A stretch of 38,554 bases of DNA from an uncultured Nitrosomonadales bacterium (GCA_903861075.1 CAIOSY010000091.1:1-38554); one strand, 5' to 3'; positions 23,423-33,068 are shown, counted from the first letter of the stretch. Translations and numbers: made by a program. Notes: generated by a model not told the origin, from the letters alone.

Positions 23423-24579
23423 CATTTACCCCCTAGCGCATAACTCGGATGCAAGGGGTCAAGATAATCAGGCACCCCGATAGGGCCTAGCTCATCAGGA
23501 TATACGCCGCCATGCGTATTATAACTACGCAACTGATAGACAAATGCCAATACCTCAGCAACGGCAACATAAAGTGCAGCAGGAATTTCTTCACCGATTT
23601 CGCTATTTGCAAATAAGGCACGTGCGAGTTTAGGCGATTCTACGACCAGAACTTTATTCTCCTTACCTATCTCACGAATTTTCAGGGCAATTTCATCCGC
23701 ACCCTTTGCTAAAATTTTCGGGGCAGTCATACCCGTCTCGGCATATTGAATTGCAACAGCGTAATGGGTAGGGTTGGTGATAATGACATCCGCTTTTGGA
23801 ATATCTGACATCATTCGACGGCGAGCCATTTCACGCTGCTGACGACGAATTTGTGCTTTAATTTCAGGATTACCATTTGACTCTTTCGACTCCTGACGCA
23901 GGTCGTATTTAGACATTTTCATCTTATCTGAATAGTGTTTCAGTTGATAAATCACATCTATCACCGCAATTAGAATCAAACTTGATACAGTAATAAGAAA
24001 AGCTTTTATCAATAAATCCAGAACTTTAACAATGCCTATGTCCAACGGGGTCATCAACAGGGTCAAGAATGTTGAGAAATCATGCGTGATAACAAAGTAA
24101 GCCACCGTCCCAACCAGCACAGACTTCAAAATCGCTTTGACCAGTTCAACCAGAGAATTTATCGAAATGATATTACTCATCCCGCTAATCGGATTTAACC
24201 GGCTAAATTTTGGCATCAGTGCATTTTGATTTAAGGACCATCCCCCCACCAAAATAGGCGATGCAATGGCAACGACAAAGAAAATAACAGCCAAAGGCGC
24301 GAAGACCCACAGGACTTCCGTAGCCTGACTAATCATTTTAACCAGCATTAAGGAAGGATCGAAGGCAATATTACGTTCAAACATAAATGAACTGGTAAAT
24401 ACTTTTTTTAGGGCAATACTAAAACCGCCACCCAATATCCAAATACCCATTCCTGCTGCCAACAACACCGTGCACGTCGCCAATTCTTTCGAACGCGGAA
24501 TATCCCCTTCCTCTCTCGCCTTTTCAAGACGTGAGAGGGAGGCCTCTTCCGTTTTCTCCATATCGCTTTCTTCAGCCAT
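23422..24579 (-). CDS. flhB: Flagellar export switch protein FlhB
   Basis: An inner-membrane export protein that switches substrate specificity from rod-hook to filament proteins by self-cleavage. The conserved N-terminus EKTEEASLSRLEKAREEGDIPRSKEL, four membrane helices and the cleavage motif NPTH (in ITNPTHYAVAIQY) are present. The C-terminal tail runs a little long (DELGPIGVPDYLDPLHPSYALGGK). The track start at 24585 is GTG; the ATG at 24579 (MAEESDMEKTEE) gives the usual start, though neither has a strong ribosome site. It is the first gene of the flhB-to-fliA run. Confidence 0.96.
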   Translation of the reverse strand: MAEESDMEKTEEASLSRLEKAREEGDIPRSKELATCTVLLAAGMGIWILGGGFSIALKKVFTSSFMFERNIAFDPSLMLVKMISQATEVLWVFAPLAVIFFVVAIASPILVGGWSLNQNALMPKFSRLNPISGMSNIISINSLVELVKAILKSVLVGTVAYFVITHDFSTFLTLLMTPLDIGIVKVLDLLIKAFLITVSSLILIAVIDVIYQLKHYSDKMKMSKYDLRQESKESNGNPEIKAQIRRQQREMARRRMMSDIPKADVIITNPTHYAVAIQYAETGMTAPKILAKGADEIALKIREIGKENKVLVVESPKLARALFANSEIGEEIPAALYVAVAEVLAFVYQLRSYNTHGGVYPDELGPIGVPDYLDPLHPSYALGGK

Positions 24580-24801
24580 AACCACACGTCTAACAGAAAC
24601 AATTGGTCGCGATTATCCGCCTGGGCACCTGATACTAATCGACGGAACAAGAGGATAAAACCCCTCTTATTGACCTGAATATATAGACAGGGAGCGTGCC
24701 GCACTTGTTTTACGTGTGCGAGGTGTCCGGTATGCGGCTATTTGAAAAGTCAGAAAGTGAATTTAGCGCCAGCCTGAATGCAAGTTAAGCGCCAGGTGTC
24801 G

Positions 24802-25236
24802 TCATTCCAACTGAGTATCGAGTATAAGCTGTAAGGAATCTAACTCCAGGGGTCTGCGCAAATGGTATAACTGCACACCCAACGTCGCGTCTGAATAAAC
24901 AAGATCAAAAAGTTGTGCAGCAAACTTAGGAATAAACGGCAGGGTGGATAAATCGTTCTCTTCGACTTGCCGTAACCGTTCGACCCGGTCAAATTCGAAC
25001 ATCACAGGCTCACTGTCGTCGCTAAAACTATAAACCACCCCGGCATAAACAGCAGGAAATATATCCTTTTTTAACCCCAGCAATCTACGCGAATTCATCG
25101 GCACCAATAACTTCCCTCGCCAATCCCGATACCCGGACACTTCCCCTTGCCCCGATAATTCGAGTATTTCATGTATTCCTTGAGCATCAAGCAGCAACTG
25201 ATAAGGGCCGACATGAACTTGCAAATACTGCCTCAT
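24802..25236 (-). CDS. CheW-like coupling protein
   Basis: A 144-residue protein that reads as one CheW domain: YLQVHVGPYQLLLDAQGIHEILEL, then GYRDWRGKLLVPMNSRRLLGL, then a beta-barrel half to the end. Classical CheW links receptors to CheA. It overlaps the stop of cheA (ATGA) and so is translated with it. The sequence is divergent from housekeeping CheW, so it may be specific to this receptor-kinase pair. Confidence 0.78.
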   Translation of the reverse strand: MRQYLQVHVGPYQLLLDAQGIHEILELSGQGEVSGYRDWRGKLLVPMNSRRLLGLKKDIFPAVYAGVVYSFSDDSEPVMFEFDRVERLRQVEENDLSTLPFIPKFAAQLFDLVYSDATLGVQLYHLRRPLELDSLQLILDTQLE

Positions 25237-28200
25237 ACCAACTCCAAATCCGCTTTTACGACGAGATTATGATGACGTGGCGCCACATGTTCGGCAAGAT
25301 GTAACAACGCCTCTCCATCCAGAATTAACACGACTTTCCCATCCCCTAGAATAGAAGCCCCACCCACACCTGGCAAAGCGGCAAGTCGATGATGAATATC
25401 CTTAACAAACAATTCGCGACGCCCAATCATTTTATCAACCTCTACACCGATCATCTGTTGTCCGTTGGAAATGACAACCGCGGTGCGATAACGCGATACA
25501 GAGGTATCCATACGAGGAAATCCGAGTAAATCTCCCATATACACCAAAGGAAGAAAAGTCCCCCGCAACAAAACCGCCTGCCGTCCCTTAACAGACTGAA
25601 TCGAATCCTGCTCGATTTCTACAACCTCATTGACATATCGACCAGGCAATGCCAGCGTCTGGCCTGCAACACTAATCAGCATCACTTCCTGTACGGCAGC
25701 AGAGAGCGGCATTTCCATGGTAAACGTAGAACCTCGACCCAACTCAGACTTGATATGTATCGATCCGCCCAGTCGCATCACGTTGTTGCGCACGACATCC
25801 ATACCAACACCGCGGCCGGAGGTTTCGGTCACCTTTTCAGCGGTTGAAAAACCGGGCAGGAATAGAAAGTTATAAATATCATCCGAACTTAGATGGCGAC
25901 TTTCTTCCTCTTTGATCAGACCGCGTTCCACCGCTTTTTTTCTCACCTTTTCGGTATCTATGCCGCGACCGTCATCACTAACCTGAACCAGAATTCGACT
26001 TCCCTGTTGCAGTGCATTAATGACAATTTGCGCTTCAACCGGCTTACCCGCAGCCTTGCGTGCTTCAGGGGATTCGATACCATGATCTGCGCTGTTGCGT
26101 ACCATGTGCATTAGCGGATCTGATAACACCTCGACCATCGCCTTATCGATCTTGACTTCCTGCCCCAACTGTTCCAAACGGATGTTCTTTCCTTGCGACT
26201 GAGCCAAATCACGCACCAGACGAGGAAAGCGTTTAAATACCGTTTCCATGGGGACAACGCGTAACGCCATTGCACTATCCTGCAATCTCAATAAGGCACT
26301 TTGTATCAGCGCATCCACTTCCGCGAGTTTACGCGCCTGCGCCTCAAACATTTCACACACGTCAGCTATCAAATGATCTGACTCACGCCGTCCTGTCATT
26401 GCATTCTGGACACTCACAATTCCCTTGAGTGATATTAAAGCCTGTTTTGCCTTGTCATTATTAATCGCATAATTTAATTGGGCACGAACCAGCACCATTT
26501 CACCGATTTGATTCATAAAACTATCCAGCGTCTCGCCTGCCACGCGAATAACCCCGGAACTTGCCGATGCGGCAACGGCCGCACCCAATGTTGCACTACC
26601 CGAAGCAGACGTAGCAGAGGAAGTGATACTGGGCAAGAGTGCAACCTGACCCGAAGACACAGCCGATGCTATTTGCGCAATATCTGCATCGTCACTATAA
26701 GGCGCCAGTTTAATCAGATCACCCGATGGATTGATTGCGAGCAAGGCTGACTCAACCTGTTGACGATTGAGTGCCGACACCAGCAACATTTCATACCAGC
26801 TATTTCCGTCAATAAATTCTGATCGATTCGTAATGACCTTGCCGCACTTATCGACCCAACCCAAAAAATCTGTCGCCACTTCTTCAGAAGACTCAAGATG
26901 CGCAGACACTTCATAAACATGCCAGCCCTCCTTGACTGCGGCTAGCAAATCTCTCACATTTTCAGGCGATAAAATTTCAGCCAAATCGGCATTAATTTTC
27001 AGTTTTGCAACTAAATCCCGCATTTCTTCAACGGGGTGCTTTTCCGACCCACCCGACTCATGCGTCCAAACATAGCTGCGAATACGCTCACCTAATGCAG
27101 CATGATTTTTCTCATCTTCCTCACGATTCAAAGCGATACCGCTAACGGACGCGTCGTAACAGGACTCCACCAACGACAACACCTCGCGAGTCATCGCAAC
27201 AATTTCACGGCAAATACTCAATTCACCACGCGCAGCCCGGCCATAAACATCTTCCAGCAACAGCAATAAATCGCTATTTGCATCTGGAAGCAACAAGGTC
27301 AGATACAGCTTGGCTTCTGATAAATCACGACTAAGCGCCTCCGCCAGCGCTTCATCTACCACTTTGACTTTTCCCTCACGACGATCTGATACCGCACTAA
27401 TCGCCTCAATATCTCCATTGAGTTTTTTAAACAATGTTACAAACTTTACACGCATCGGCACGATTAAATAATCTGCTAAAACACTCTCTGCCGCACGTTT
27501 TCCAGATTCTTTTTCAATAAAACGCATCAGTTCCAGATATTCCAGCAGATGAGCCACTATGCGTCTGTTTTGCAAAGGCGCATCACCCTCACGGGACATT
27601 TCATCCACAATGACGTCCATCACGTCTTTTATTCGTATAAAACCCATAGCATCTGAAGCATGCGCGATGGTTTCAACCGCACTCAACATATTTCCATGTA
27701 GTTCAGCGCTATTGAGGTCTACATCGGAGTCAGACCAGATCAAAACCGTTAACGCCGCCATGTTTTCACGAACTAAATCCATGAAAAACTCGAACATATC
27801 GGGATCTTCATGCAACGAGATACCCGTGTCGCAGATTTCTTCAACGGCAGGAATATCTACCGCCAAAGGCGGAACGCTGGCAACATCGCCATAGGGTTTT
27901 CCGCCAGAGGCAAGAAAAGCATCAGCCAGTCTTGCCAATAATTCCGGAGAGGCGATCCCGTCAGCGCGTTCTACCACTGCTTTCACATGCAACATTTTTA
28001 ACCCGTCTACCGCTTCAAGCAATAGCGATGCTGCATGTATATCGAGGATGGCGGATCCATCTCGTATGAGGCCGAGCAAATCTTCAGCCCGATGCGCCAA
28101 CTTCTCCATCGACAGTAAATCCAGTGCTTTACATAAGCCTTTTACCGAATGGAACGATCGAAACAGGCGAGCGACTTCATCTGCGCCGACAGGTGCACGC

Positions 28201-28295
28201 TCGGCAGCAACGAGTATTTGTTCCATTACTTCCAAATGTTCTTCAGACTCGACCGCAAACTGCGACCAAATACCTTCCATGAAATCATTGCTCAT
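25233..28295 (-). CDS. cheA: Large CheA-type chemotaxis histidine kinase
   Basis: A 1020-residue cytoplasmic kinase. An N-terminal HPt domain holds the phosphorylated His in LFRSFHSVKGLCKAL (His about 49). A second helical block near residues 165-290 has ETIAHASDAMGF and may be a second, weakened HPt. A long unassigned middle part follows. From about 590 come the dimerisation helices (IRVAGETLDSFMNQIGEMVLVRAQL), the ATPase domain with N-box HMVRNSADHGIESPEARKAAGK, G1 DDGRGID and G2 GRGVGMDVV, and a C-terminal CheW-like regulatory domain. No receiver domain is seen. It lies 96 bp after the receptor gene and overlaps the CheW-like gene. It is much larger than the CheA of flagellar chemotaxis. 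Confidence 0.92.
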   Translation of the reverse strand: MSNDFMEGIWSQFAVESEEHLEVMEQILVAAERAPVGADEVARLFRSFHSVKGLCKALDLLSMEKLAHRAEDLLGLIRDGSAILDIHAASLLLEAVDGLKMLHVKAVVERADGIASPELLARLADAFLASGGKPYGDVASVPPLAVDIPAVEEICDTGISLHEDPDMFEFFMDLVRENMAALTVLIWSDSDVDLNSAELHGNMLSAVETIAHASDAMGFIRIKDVMDVIVDEMSREGDAPLQNRRIVAHLLEYLELMRFIEKESGKRAAESVLADYLIVPMRVKFVTLFKKLNGDIEAISAVSDRREGKVKVVDEALAEALSRDLSEAKLYLTLLLPDANSDLLLLLEDVYGRAARGELSICREIVAMTREVLSLVESCYDASVSGIALNREEDEKNHAALGERIRSYVWTHESGGSEKHPVEEMRDLVAKLKINADLAEILSPENVRDLLAAVKEGWHVYEVSAHLESSEEVATDFLGWVDKCGKVITNRSEFIDGNSWYEMLLVSALNRQQVESALLAINPSGDLIKLAPYSDDADIAQIASAVSSGQVALLPSITSSATSASGSATLGAAVAASASSGVIRVAGETLDSFMNQIGEMVLVRAQLNYAINNDKAKQALISLKGIVSVQNAMTGRRESDHLIADVCEMFEAQARKLAEVDALIQSALLRLQDSAMALRVVPMETVFKRFPRLVRDLAQSQGKNIRLEQLGQEVKIDKAMVEVLSDPLMHMVRNSADHGIESPEARKAAGKPVEAQIVINALQQGSRILVQVSDDGRGIDTEKVRKKAVERGLIKEEESRHLSSDDIYNFLFLPGFSTAEKVTETSGRGVGMDVVRNNVMRLGGSIHIKSELGRGSTFTMEMPLSAAVQEVMLISVAGQTLALPGRYVNEVVEIEQDSIQSVKGRQAVLLRGTFLPLVYMGDLLGFPRMDTSVSRYRTAVVISNGQQMIGVEVDKMIGRRELFVKDIHHRLAALPGVGGASILGDGKVVLILDGEALLHLAEHVAPRHHNLVVKADLELV

Positions 28296-28391
28296 GCCTT
28301 GCTCGCTTTCATTAAATACAGTTTACTCATTTCGAATCGAACTTTGAAAATCGAAATCGATACGCGAACCTTTATATTCCACAATTCGCCT

Positions 28392-30323
28392 TTATACTTT
28401 GAACTTCTCAACTTCACGCCGGGTACTGTCAGCAATCTTGGCCAACTCCAGCACGGTTGCCGTAATTTCTTCCGAAGCTGAAGCATTGCTCTGACCTATC
28501 TGATTCAAGTTGGTCACGCTGGCATTGATTTCATGTATCGCAGCACTTTGCTGTTCCAAAGCCGCTGAAATACGCTGCATCATGCTGTTGGTTTCAACCG
28601 AACCCGACTCAATGTGAGACATATCCAGCGCAACCTCCCTAACCGTTTCCACGGCACGATTCGCATCCATCACCGCCTGCTGCACCAAAACCGCAATTTC
28701 CTGAGTACTCGACGCCGAATTGGCTGCCAGTTTACCCACTTCTTCGGCCACCACGGCAAAACCCCGACCATGCTCACCGGCTCGCGCCGCCTCGATAGCC
28801 GCATTCAAACTGAGCAAATTGGTTTTATTGGCTATCGCTTCAATAACATCGGTTATCTTGTGAATTTTCACAGAATTCGCAGCGATACTATTCACAACCT
28901 CAATCATGCGTTCCATCTTATGCTGACCGTCACGAATAATACTCACCGATTCAAGTGATTTACGACTCGCCACTTCGGTATTGCCGCTCACATCGGCAAC
29001 GGATGCCGCCGTTTGACGTATGGCACTGGCAACTTGATTGATGGCATGCATCTGGTTTTGTGCGCCATCACTGATTTGACCAATAGCCGAACTGCTCTGA
29101 TTAGCCGCAGTCGCAACCTGACGGGTGTTGTCGTTAATGATTTTGAAGGAGCGACTGAGTCCATCAATAGAGGTATTTATGTTGTTTTTAAGGGTTAATA
29201 ATTCACCCTGACCTTCAGCCTTGACACGTCTGGTCAGATTACCGTGGGCGACATCGTTCATTACACTCTCGATATCACCCAGCATAATTTGCATGGCTTG
29301 CATGGCTTGATCCACAACAGATTTGAATTCGCCTTTTACCTGGTCATCTACACGCTTAGTGAAGTCTCCCGCACGCAGGGCTTCCATCACATCCGTTAAG
29401 GCTATCATGGTAACAGCGAGTTTTTCGATAGAGGCATTAACATTGTGTTTCAGATATGCTAAATCACCCGGCACATCCACATTGACGCGTTTGCTGAAGT
29501 CACCAGATGCAACGGCTTCCATAACAGCATTGGTATTAGCCAGCGTAGATTGCAAATAATCCATCATATTATTAAACGCCAAAGCGGTTTGACCCACTTC
29601 ATCGGTAGATTGGTAGTCCACCTTTTTACTGTAGTCACCCGTTCGTTCCACTTCGCTGATTATGGATTGTATTTGGACTAGGGGTCGGATAATAGAGCGA
29701 ATGGCGATGATGACCAGAGCAATCATGAGCATCATACTCAGCAAGCCAATCGCTGCGCTAACGGAAATCAGCCATATGCCAGTGCGCTGACTGGTTTCAT
29801 AGGTCTGTTTTACCCCGTTTAGCTGGACAGGTAGCAGTTCAGTTAAAGGCTTAATGAGTTTGGCATGAACGACAGGCCAGTCTTCTTCGAGCAAAGAACG
29901 GATCGTGCCCTTATCATCTTGTTCATAAGCTGCTTCCAGTTTATCCAGCAATGCCGGCAGCGTTGTCATGGACGAATCAATCTTTGTGATAATTTGACGA
30001 GTTGCCTCATCGTCTGTATTTGTTTCCGCCTTAAATGCAGTCCAGTGATCCGCAATATCCTTGCGAGCCGTTTTGAGATGATTCCGGGAGCCAACAGTAG
30101 GCAATTGATCCAGCAAGACGCCAGCCATACGAAAACGGATTTCTTTTAATTCTCGATCCATATTCTGGATGCGTAACATGGGCGTGACGCGCCCCTCATA
30201 AACGGATTCGAGTGATTTTGTAGATGTGTAGATACCGTAGGTACCCACGCAACCCAACACTGTTACAATCAGAAACCCTATTGCTCCAGAAAACAGCACT
30301 TTTGCTTTTAGCGTTCTTATCAC
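28392..30323 (-). CDS. Methyl-accepting chemotaxis protein with tandem HAMP repeats
   Basis: A transmembrane receptor of about 643 residues. The ORF track starts at 30386, but a GGAG six bases before a GTG at 30323 gives the N-terminus (V/M)[19 protein letters not shown], a proper first membrane helix; this start is preferred. A periplasmic four-helix-bundle-like domain follows ([30 protein letters not shown]...), then helix 2, a HAMP domain and three further HAMP-like units each with an (A/H)G(D/N)(F/L)(S/T)(K/R)RV core. The signalling hairpin tip ([31 protein letters not shown]) is intact. No C-terminal methylation-enzyme tether pentapeptide is seen. It heads the receptor-cheA-cheW module. 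Confidence 0.93.
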   Translation of the reverse strand: MIRTLKAKVLFSGAIGFLIVTVLGCVGTYGIYTSTKSLESVYEGRVTPMLRIQNMDRELKEIRFRMAGVLLDQLPTVGSRNHLKTARKDIADHWTAFKAETNTDDEATRQIITKIDSSMTTLPALLDKLEAAYEQDDKGTIRSLLEEDWPVVHAKLIKPLTELLPVQLNGVKQTYETSQRTGIWLISVSAAIGLLSMMLMIALVIIAIRSIIRPLVQIQSIISEVERTGDYSKKVDYQSTDEVGQTALAFNNMMDYLQSTLANTNAVMEAVASGDFSKRVNVDVPGDLAYLKHNVNASIEKLAVTMIALTDVMEALRAGDFTKRVDDQVKGEFKSVVDQAMQAMQIMLGDIESVMNDVAHGNLTRRVKAEGQGELLTLKNNINTSIDGLSRSFKIINDNTRQVATAANQSSSAIGQISDGAQNQMHAINQVASAIRQTAASVADVSGNTEVASRKSLESVSIIRDGQHKMERMIEVVNSIAANSVKIHKITDVIEAIANKTNLLSLNAAIEAARAGEHGRGFAVVAEEVGKLAANSASSTQEIAVLVQQAVMDANRAVETVREVALDMSHIESGSVETNSMMQRISAALEQQSAAIHEINASVTNLNQIGQSNASASEEITATVLELAKIADSTRREVEKFKV

Positions 30324-30391
30324 TAAATTCTCCAGAGAATCAAGAAATTCAAGGCATATGCCTGCCCATTGAACCAGAGGCATCAATAGCA

Positions 30392-30462
30392 GCGAAAGTT
30401 GTCGTCTTTAACCCTTAGGTTATGCCAAAAACCAACTTGTAATCTCTAGCAGCAACTTTCGC
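30392..30462. repeat. 10-bp inverted repeat upstream of the receptor gene
   Basis: GCGAAAGTTG (30392-30401) and its exact complement CAACTTTCGC (30453-30462) are separated by 51 bp in the gap between the rhodanese stop and the receptor start. They could form a long-loop RNA structure or be two half-sites for a regulator of the chemosensory module. No other gene explains them. Confidence 0.5.
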
Positions 30463-30495
30463 AACCATTAAAAATATATAAATATTTGAGTTAAC

Positions 30496-30936
30496 TTATT
30501 CCGTAGGGAGTTTCGCTGATTCCCAGGCGGGCATGCCGTCGCGAAACCAGTAAATATGCTTGTAGCCCGCCTTGATTGCAGCCGCAGCACCTTTGTAACC
30601 CTTCCAGCAAGGATTACCATTGCAGTGGAAAACAATCGTCTTGGCCTTATCGGCAGGAAGCTTGGCGACATCGAACTTGTCATCGGGTGAAACTTTGGAC
30701 TCTTTGGGATATGTTTCTTTATAAAGAATATTCACAGCGCCCTTGATATGTTTTTCAGCATATTCTGCAGGAACACGGGCATCAACAACCAGTCCGCCTT
30801 GATCCTGAAGCGCTTTAGTTTTAATTGCATCTATCATCGTTCCGCCAGGAATATGTTGCGGAAGATCTTCCACCGCAACGGCAGGGAGTACAAAGCATAA
30901 GGCAGCAACAAAAGACAGCATTTGAGTCATTCTCAT
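30496..30936 (-). CDS. Secreted rhodanese-domain protein
   Basis: A 146-residue single-domain rhodanese with a cleavable signal (MRMTQMLSFVAALCFVLPAVAV, cleavage likely after AVA near residue 21), so it should act in the periplasm. The domain has VVDARVPAEYAEKHIKGAVNI and the active loop HCNGNPCWKGYKGA with the predicted catalytic Cys about 105 and a second Cys about 110. Rhodaneses carry or transfer sulfane sulfur. AAGGA lies eight bases before the ATG. Its position between the receptor and the sulfide-oxidation genes, with DUF2892 divergently placed, fits a role in sulfur handling. Confidence 0.9.
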   Translation of the reverse strand: MRMTQMLSFVAALCFVLPAVAVEDLPQHIPGGTMIDAIKTKALQDQGGLVVDARVPAEYAEKHIKGAVNILYKETYPKESKVSPDDKFDVAKLPADKAKTIVFHCNGNPCWKGYKGAAAAIKAGYKHIYWFRDGMPAWESAKLPTE

Positions 30937-31686
30937 GGTGATTATCCTTTTTAAAACGATTGAAATAATGTATGCAGGCCACTAGTCATGCATCCATAAA
31001 TTTTAGAGATGCACATGTATTTCAGGTAGCGCTTATCGACCACACAATAAAAGCACCCCCGAAAAACCAGACAAGTTACGCCTGACTAAAACCTGAAATC
31101 AATGGGGTTCATAACAACTGCTCAGCATAGTTGTCAATATTTATTGCGCCGGCAAGACCAATATTACAGTAATTTTAAATTAAAAACTAAAATTTAGACA
31201 TTTAGACATTTAGGAATTCCAGATTTTAAATCCAGGCATAAGCAAAAAAAGGGCTAAGTGCCTTGCTCGTATTCCCCCGCTTCACTATACAGAACGCTTA
31301 GCCAGCTGACAATTTGTAGCACTCTGCAGGGAATGTCAAGCAATCAGCATACTGTATCGACTAATTGCTGACGTGTTGCAAGCCGTTGACATTGCTTATG
31401 GAGCAGCTAACATTATTCACGGAGCAGCTAACATTGAGGGAGTATCCCGTTAAATGGCTTACAGCATCCGCCATATATATCATCCTCAGGATAGATAAAA
31501 ATCACACCTGCACAATAGATCCACCCCCCGTATTCGCAATTCAGAACGGTTTTTATATAACCAATGAAGAGGGGGTTAATCATGACAACATTTTTTTAAA
31601 AATAGTGATGGCTGTGTGACATTTAGCACAGACATCAAGGTAAGCTGCTTCTACAATGCATCATCTCATCGACAAAGGGGCTCAAA
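30937..31686. other. 750-bp gap without a convincing gene; short repeats
   Basis: This AT-rich stretch separates the divergent rhodanese and DUF2892 genes. It holds a run of short direct repeats (ATTTAGACATTTAGACATTTAGG near 31192-31214), an inverted pair GGCTAAG / CTTAGCC (31252-31258 and 31297-31303) and a 15-bp direct repeat described separately. The one ORF in it (84 codons from 31365) lacks a ribosome site and protein-like composition. It may be a decayed element or a large control region. Confidence 0.5.
31400..31435. repeat. 15-bp direct repeat, 21-bp period
   Basis: GGAGCAGCTAACATT occurs at 31400-31414 and again at 31421-31435 with six bases between. The 21-bp period equals two helical turns, so the copies face the same side of the DNA. 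They lie about 250 bp upstream of the DUF2892 gene. They could be regulator sites or chance repeats in decayed sequence. Confidence 0.6.
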
Positions 31687-31878
31687 ATGAAATGTAACTC
31701 AGGTGGTATTGATCGCGTACTTCGTGTCATCGTAGGTCTGATTTTAATTGCACTCACCTCAACCGGCACGATAGGCGCATGGGGCTGGATAGGTGCTGTT
31801 CCCTTATTAACAGGAATTTTCGGTTTTTGTCCCGCTTATATTTTACTGGGCATTAACACTTGTAGCCTTAAAAAATAA
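31687..31878 (+). CDS. DUF2892 (YgaP-type) inner-membrane protein
   Basis: A 63-residue protein that is nearly all two membrane helices (VLRVIVGLILIALTSTGTIGAWGWIGAVPLLTGIFGFCPAYILLGINTCSLKK) after the short head MKCNSGGIDR, the usual form of DUF2892. AAAGGGG lies about seven bases before the ATG. In YgaP this domain is fused to a rhodanese; here a free rhodanese gene lies divergently upstream. It is followed by a strong terminator, so it is probably transcribed as a single gene. Function beyond membrane placement is unknown. Confidence 0.87.
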   Translation: MKCNSGGIDRVLRVIVGLILIALTSTGTIGAWGWIGAVPLLTGIFGFCPAYILLGINTCSLKK

Positions 31879-31901
31879 CGATAAAGCTCCTCCCACCCTT
31901 C

Positions 31902-31929
31902 AGCCCGATAAGTTTTATCGGGCTTTTTT
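31902..31929 (+). terminator. Intrinsic terminator after the DUF2892 gene
   Basis: AGCCCGATAA (31902-31911) and TTATCGGGCT (31915-31924) form a perfect 10-bp stem with a GTT loop, followed by TTTTT. It lies directly before the next gene at 31940. Confidence 0.93.
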
Positions 31930-31939
31930 AAGGAATACT

Positions 31940-32512
31940 ATGAACAAGAAACTTGCCTTATTTGCATCGCTCATCCTGATGACATCCACAAGCTACGCCG
32001 AAGACATTAGCAAATACCAGGATGAAAGCCGCGCTGTCGCCATGCCATTTTTGAAACAACTTGGTGCGGTTAACCAAAAAGCCGTTAGCGAAGGCGGTCC
32101 TGAATCAGCCATCAAAGTCTGTAAAGATATCGCACCACAAATGTCCAGCGATATTTCGCGTCAAACAGGTTGGAAACTGACTCGCGTCACCCTAAAAACA
32201 CGCAATCCTTTACTGGGCACGCCGGACGCATGGGAACAAAAGGCACTGCAAGAATTTGACATTCGCGCTGCCAAGGGAGAAAAACCGGAAACCCTGGAAA
32301 TAGCAGAAATTGTACAAGAACCGGCTGGTAAATCCTTCCGCTTTATCAAGGCCATTCCCTTACAAGCTGGTTGCGTTGCCTGCCATGGAACAGCCGAACA
32401 AATATCTGACAATGTAAAAGTTCGCTTGCATGAAGAATATCCGCATGACAAAGCAACCGGTTATAGTGTGGGACAAATACGCGGTGCAGTGAGTATCAAG
32501 CGCACACTATAA
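31940..32512 (+). CDS. Periplasmic DUF3365 (Tll0287-like) c-type haem protein
   Basis: A 190-residue secreted protein. The signal is MNKKLALFASLILMTSTSYA with cleavage after residue 20. The mature part is a Tll0287/DUF3365-type domain with a single CVACHG haem-c motif near residues 145-150 and one further Cys at about 61. Such proteins are thought to sense or carry electrons in the periplasm; the exact role here is unknown. AAGGA lies five bases before the ATG. Placement upstream of the membrane proteins and sulfide:quinone oxidoreductase suggests a link to sulfide or redox metabolism, by context only. Confidence 0.87.
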   Translation: MNKKLALFASLILMTSTSYAEDISKYQDESRAVAMPFLKQLGAVNQKAVSEGGPESAIKVCKDIAPQMSSDISRQTGWKLTRVTLKTRNPLLGTPDAWEQKALQEFDIRAAKGEKPETLEIAEIVQEPAGKSFRFIKAIPLQAGCVACHGTAEQISDNVKVRLHEEYPHDKATGYSVGQIRGAVSIKRTL

Positions 32513-32535
32513 AGTTGAACTAAAGGACGAACAAT

Positions 32536-33015
32536 ATGCAACCCGACGTGAGTGACACCGAGGTTAAACAAGCGCAATTCCCCCACAATCTATTAATCGC
32601 AGGATTATTTGCATTCAATTTATTGATGGCTCCTGCCGTTATTGCGCTGAATATCGGGATGTCGGGTTTACTGATCCCGCTACTAAGCTCTGGTGCGCTC
32701 ATTGCATATCTATACCTGCACAGCCGGAAAGTGACTAGCAAGTTTGTTGCCGCGCATTGGCGACTAGCGTTCACTCACGGCAGATGGTTGTTGCTAGGAT
32801 ATACCATCACGGCAGTACTAATTCTACTGGCATGGTTGGTTAGCCAAGCCGCGCACGAAGCCAGCATGAAACACATTGTGTGGACAGCATTGACGCGTAT
32901 CGCCGTATTGCCAACGCTGGTTGGTGTCATGGTTACGGCCATCCTGGAGGCGGGCGCAATCAGTTTAGCGACCAGGCGCAAGCTGACAGATAAACAAATT
33001 AAAGCCAAAATATAA
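32536..33015 (+). CDS. Small four-helix membrane protein, unknown
   Basis: A 159-residue protein with about four predicted membrane helices (LLIAGLFAFNLLMAPAVIALNI, GLLIPLLSSGALIAYLYL, LLLGYTITAVLILLAWLV, IAVLPTLVGVMVTAILEAGAISLA) and a cytoplasmic-looking lysine-rich end. It has no Cys at all, and I see no catalytic motif. AAGGA is eight bases from the ATG. It follows the DUF3365 gene by 23 bp and precedes the DUF2798 gene, so the three are likely one transcript. Confidence 0.82.
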   Translation: MQPDVSDTEVKQAQFPHNLLIAGLFAFNLLMAPAVIALNIGMSGLLIPLLSSGALIAYLYLHSRKVTSKFVAAHWRLAFTHGRWLLLGYTITAVLILLAWLVSQAAHEASMKHIVWTALTRIAVLPTLVGVMVTAILEAGAISLATRRKLTDKQIKAKI

Positions 33016-33068
33016 ACGCGGGATTATTTTTCTGGAATTTATATGTTAATTATTCACCGCATTTCGCC

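Noticed and set aside
24649-24668. Small hairpin AAGAGG/CCTCTT upstream of flhB
   Set aside because: Six-base stem without a T-run; too weak to call a terminator.
30324-30495. Possible c-di-GMP riboswitch or sigma-28 promoter before the receptor gene
   Set aside because: The GEMM core could not be found, and the best sigma-28 match (TAAAG with GCTATTGA) fits only half of the -10 and has off spacing.
31252-31303. Inverted pair GGCTAAG/CTTAGCC considered as a tRNA acceptor stem
   Set aside because: No T-loop, D-loop or anticodon structure lies between the arms, and the length is too short.
31365-31619. 84-codon ORF in the rhodanese-DUF2892 gap
   Set aside because: No ribosome site, the first part is built from the 21-bp direct repeat (EQLTL twice), and composition is not protein-like.
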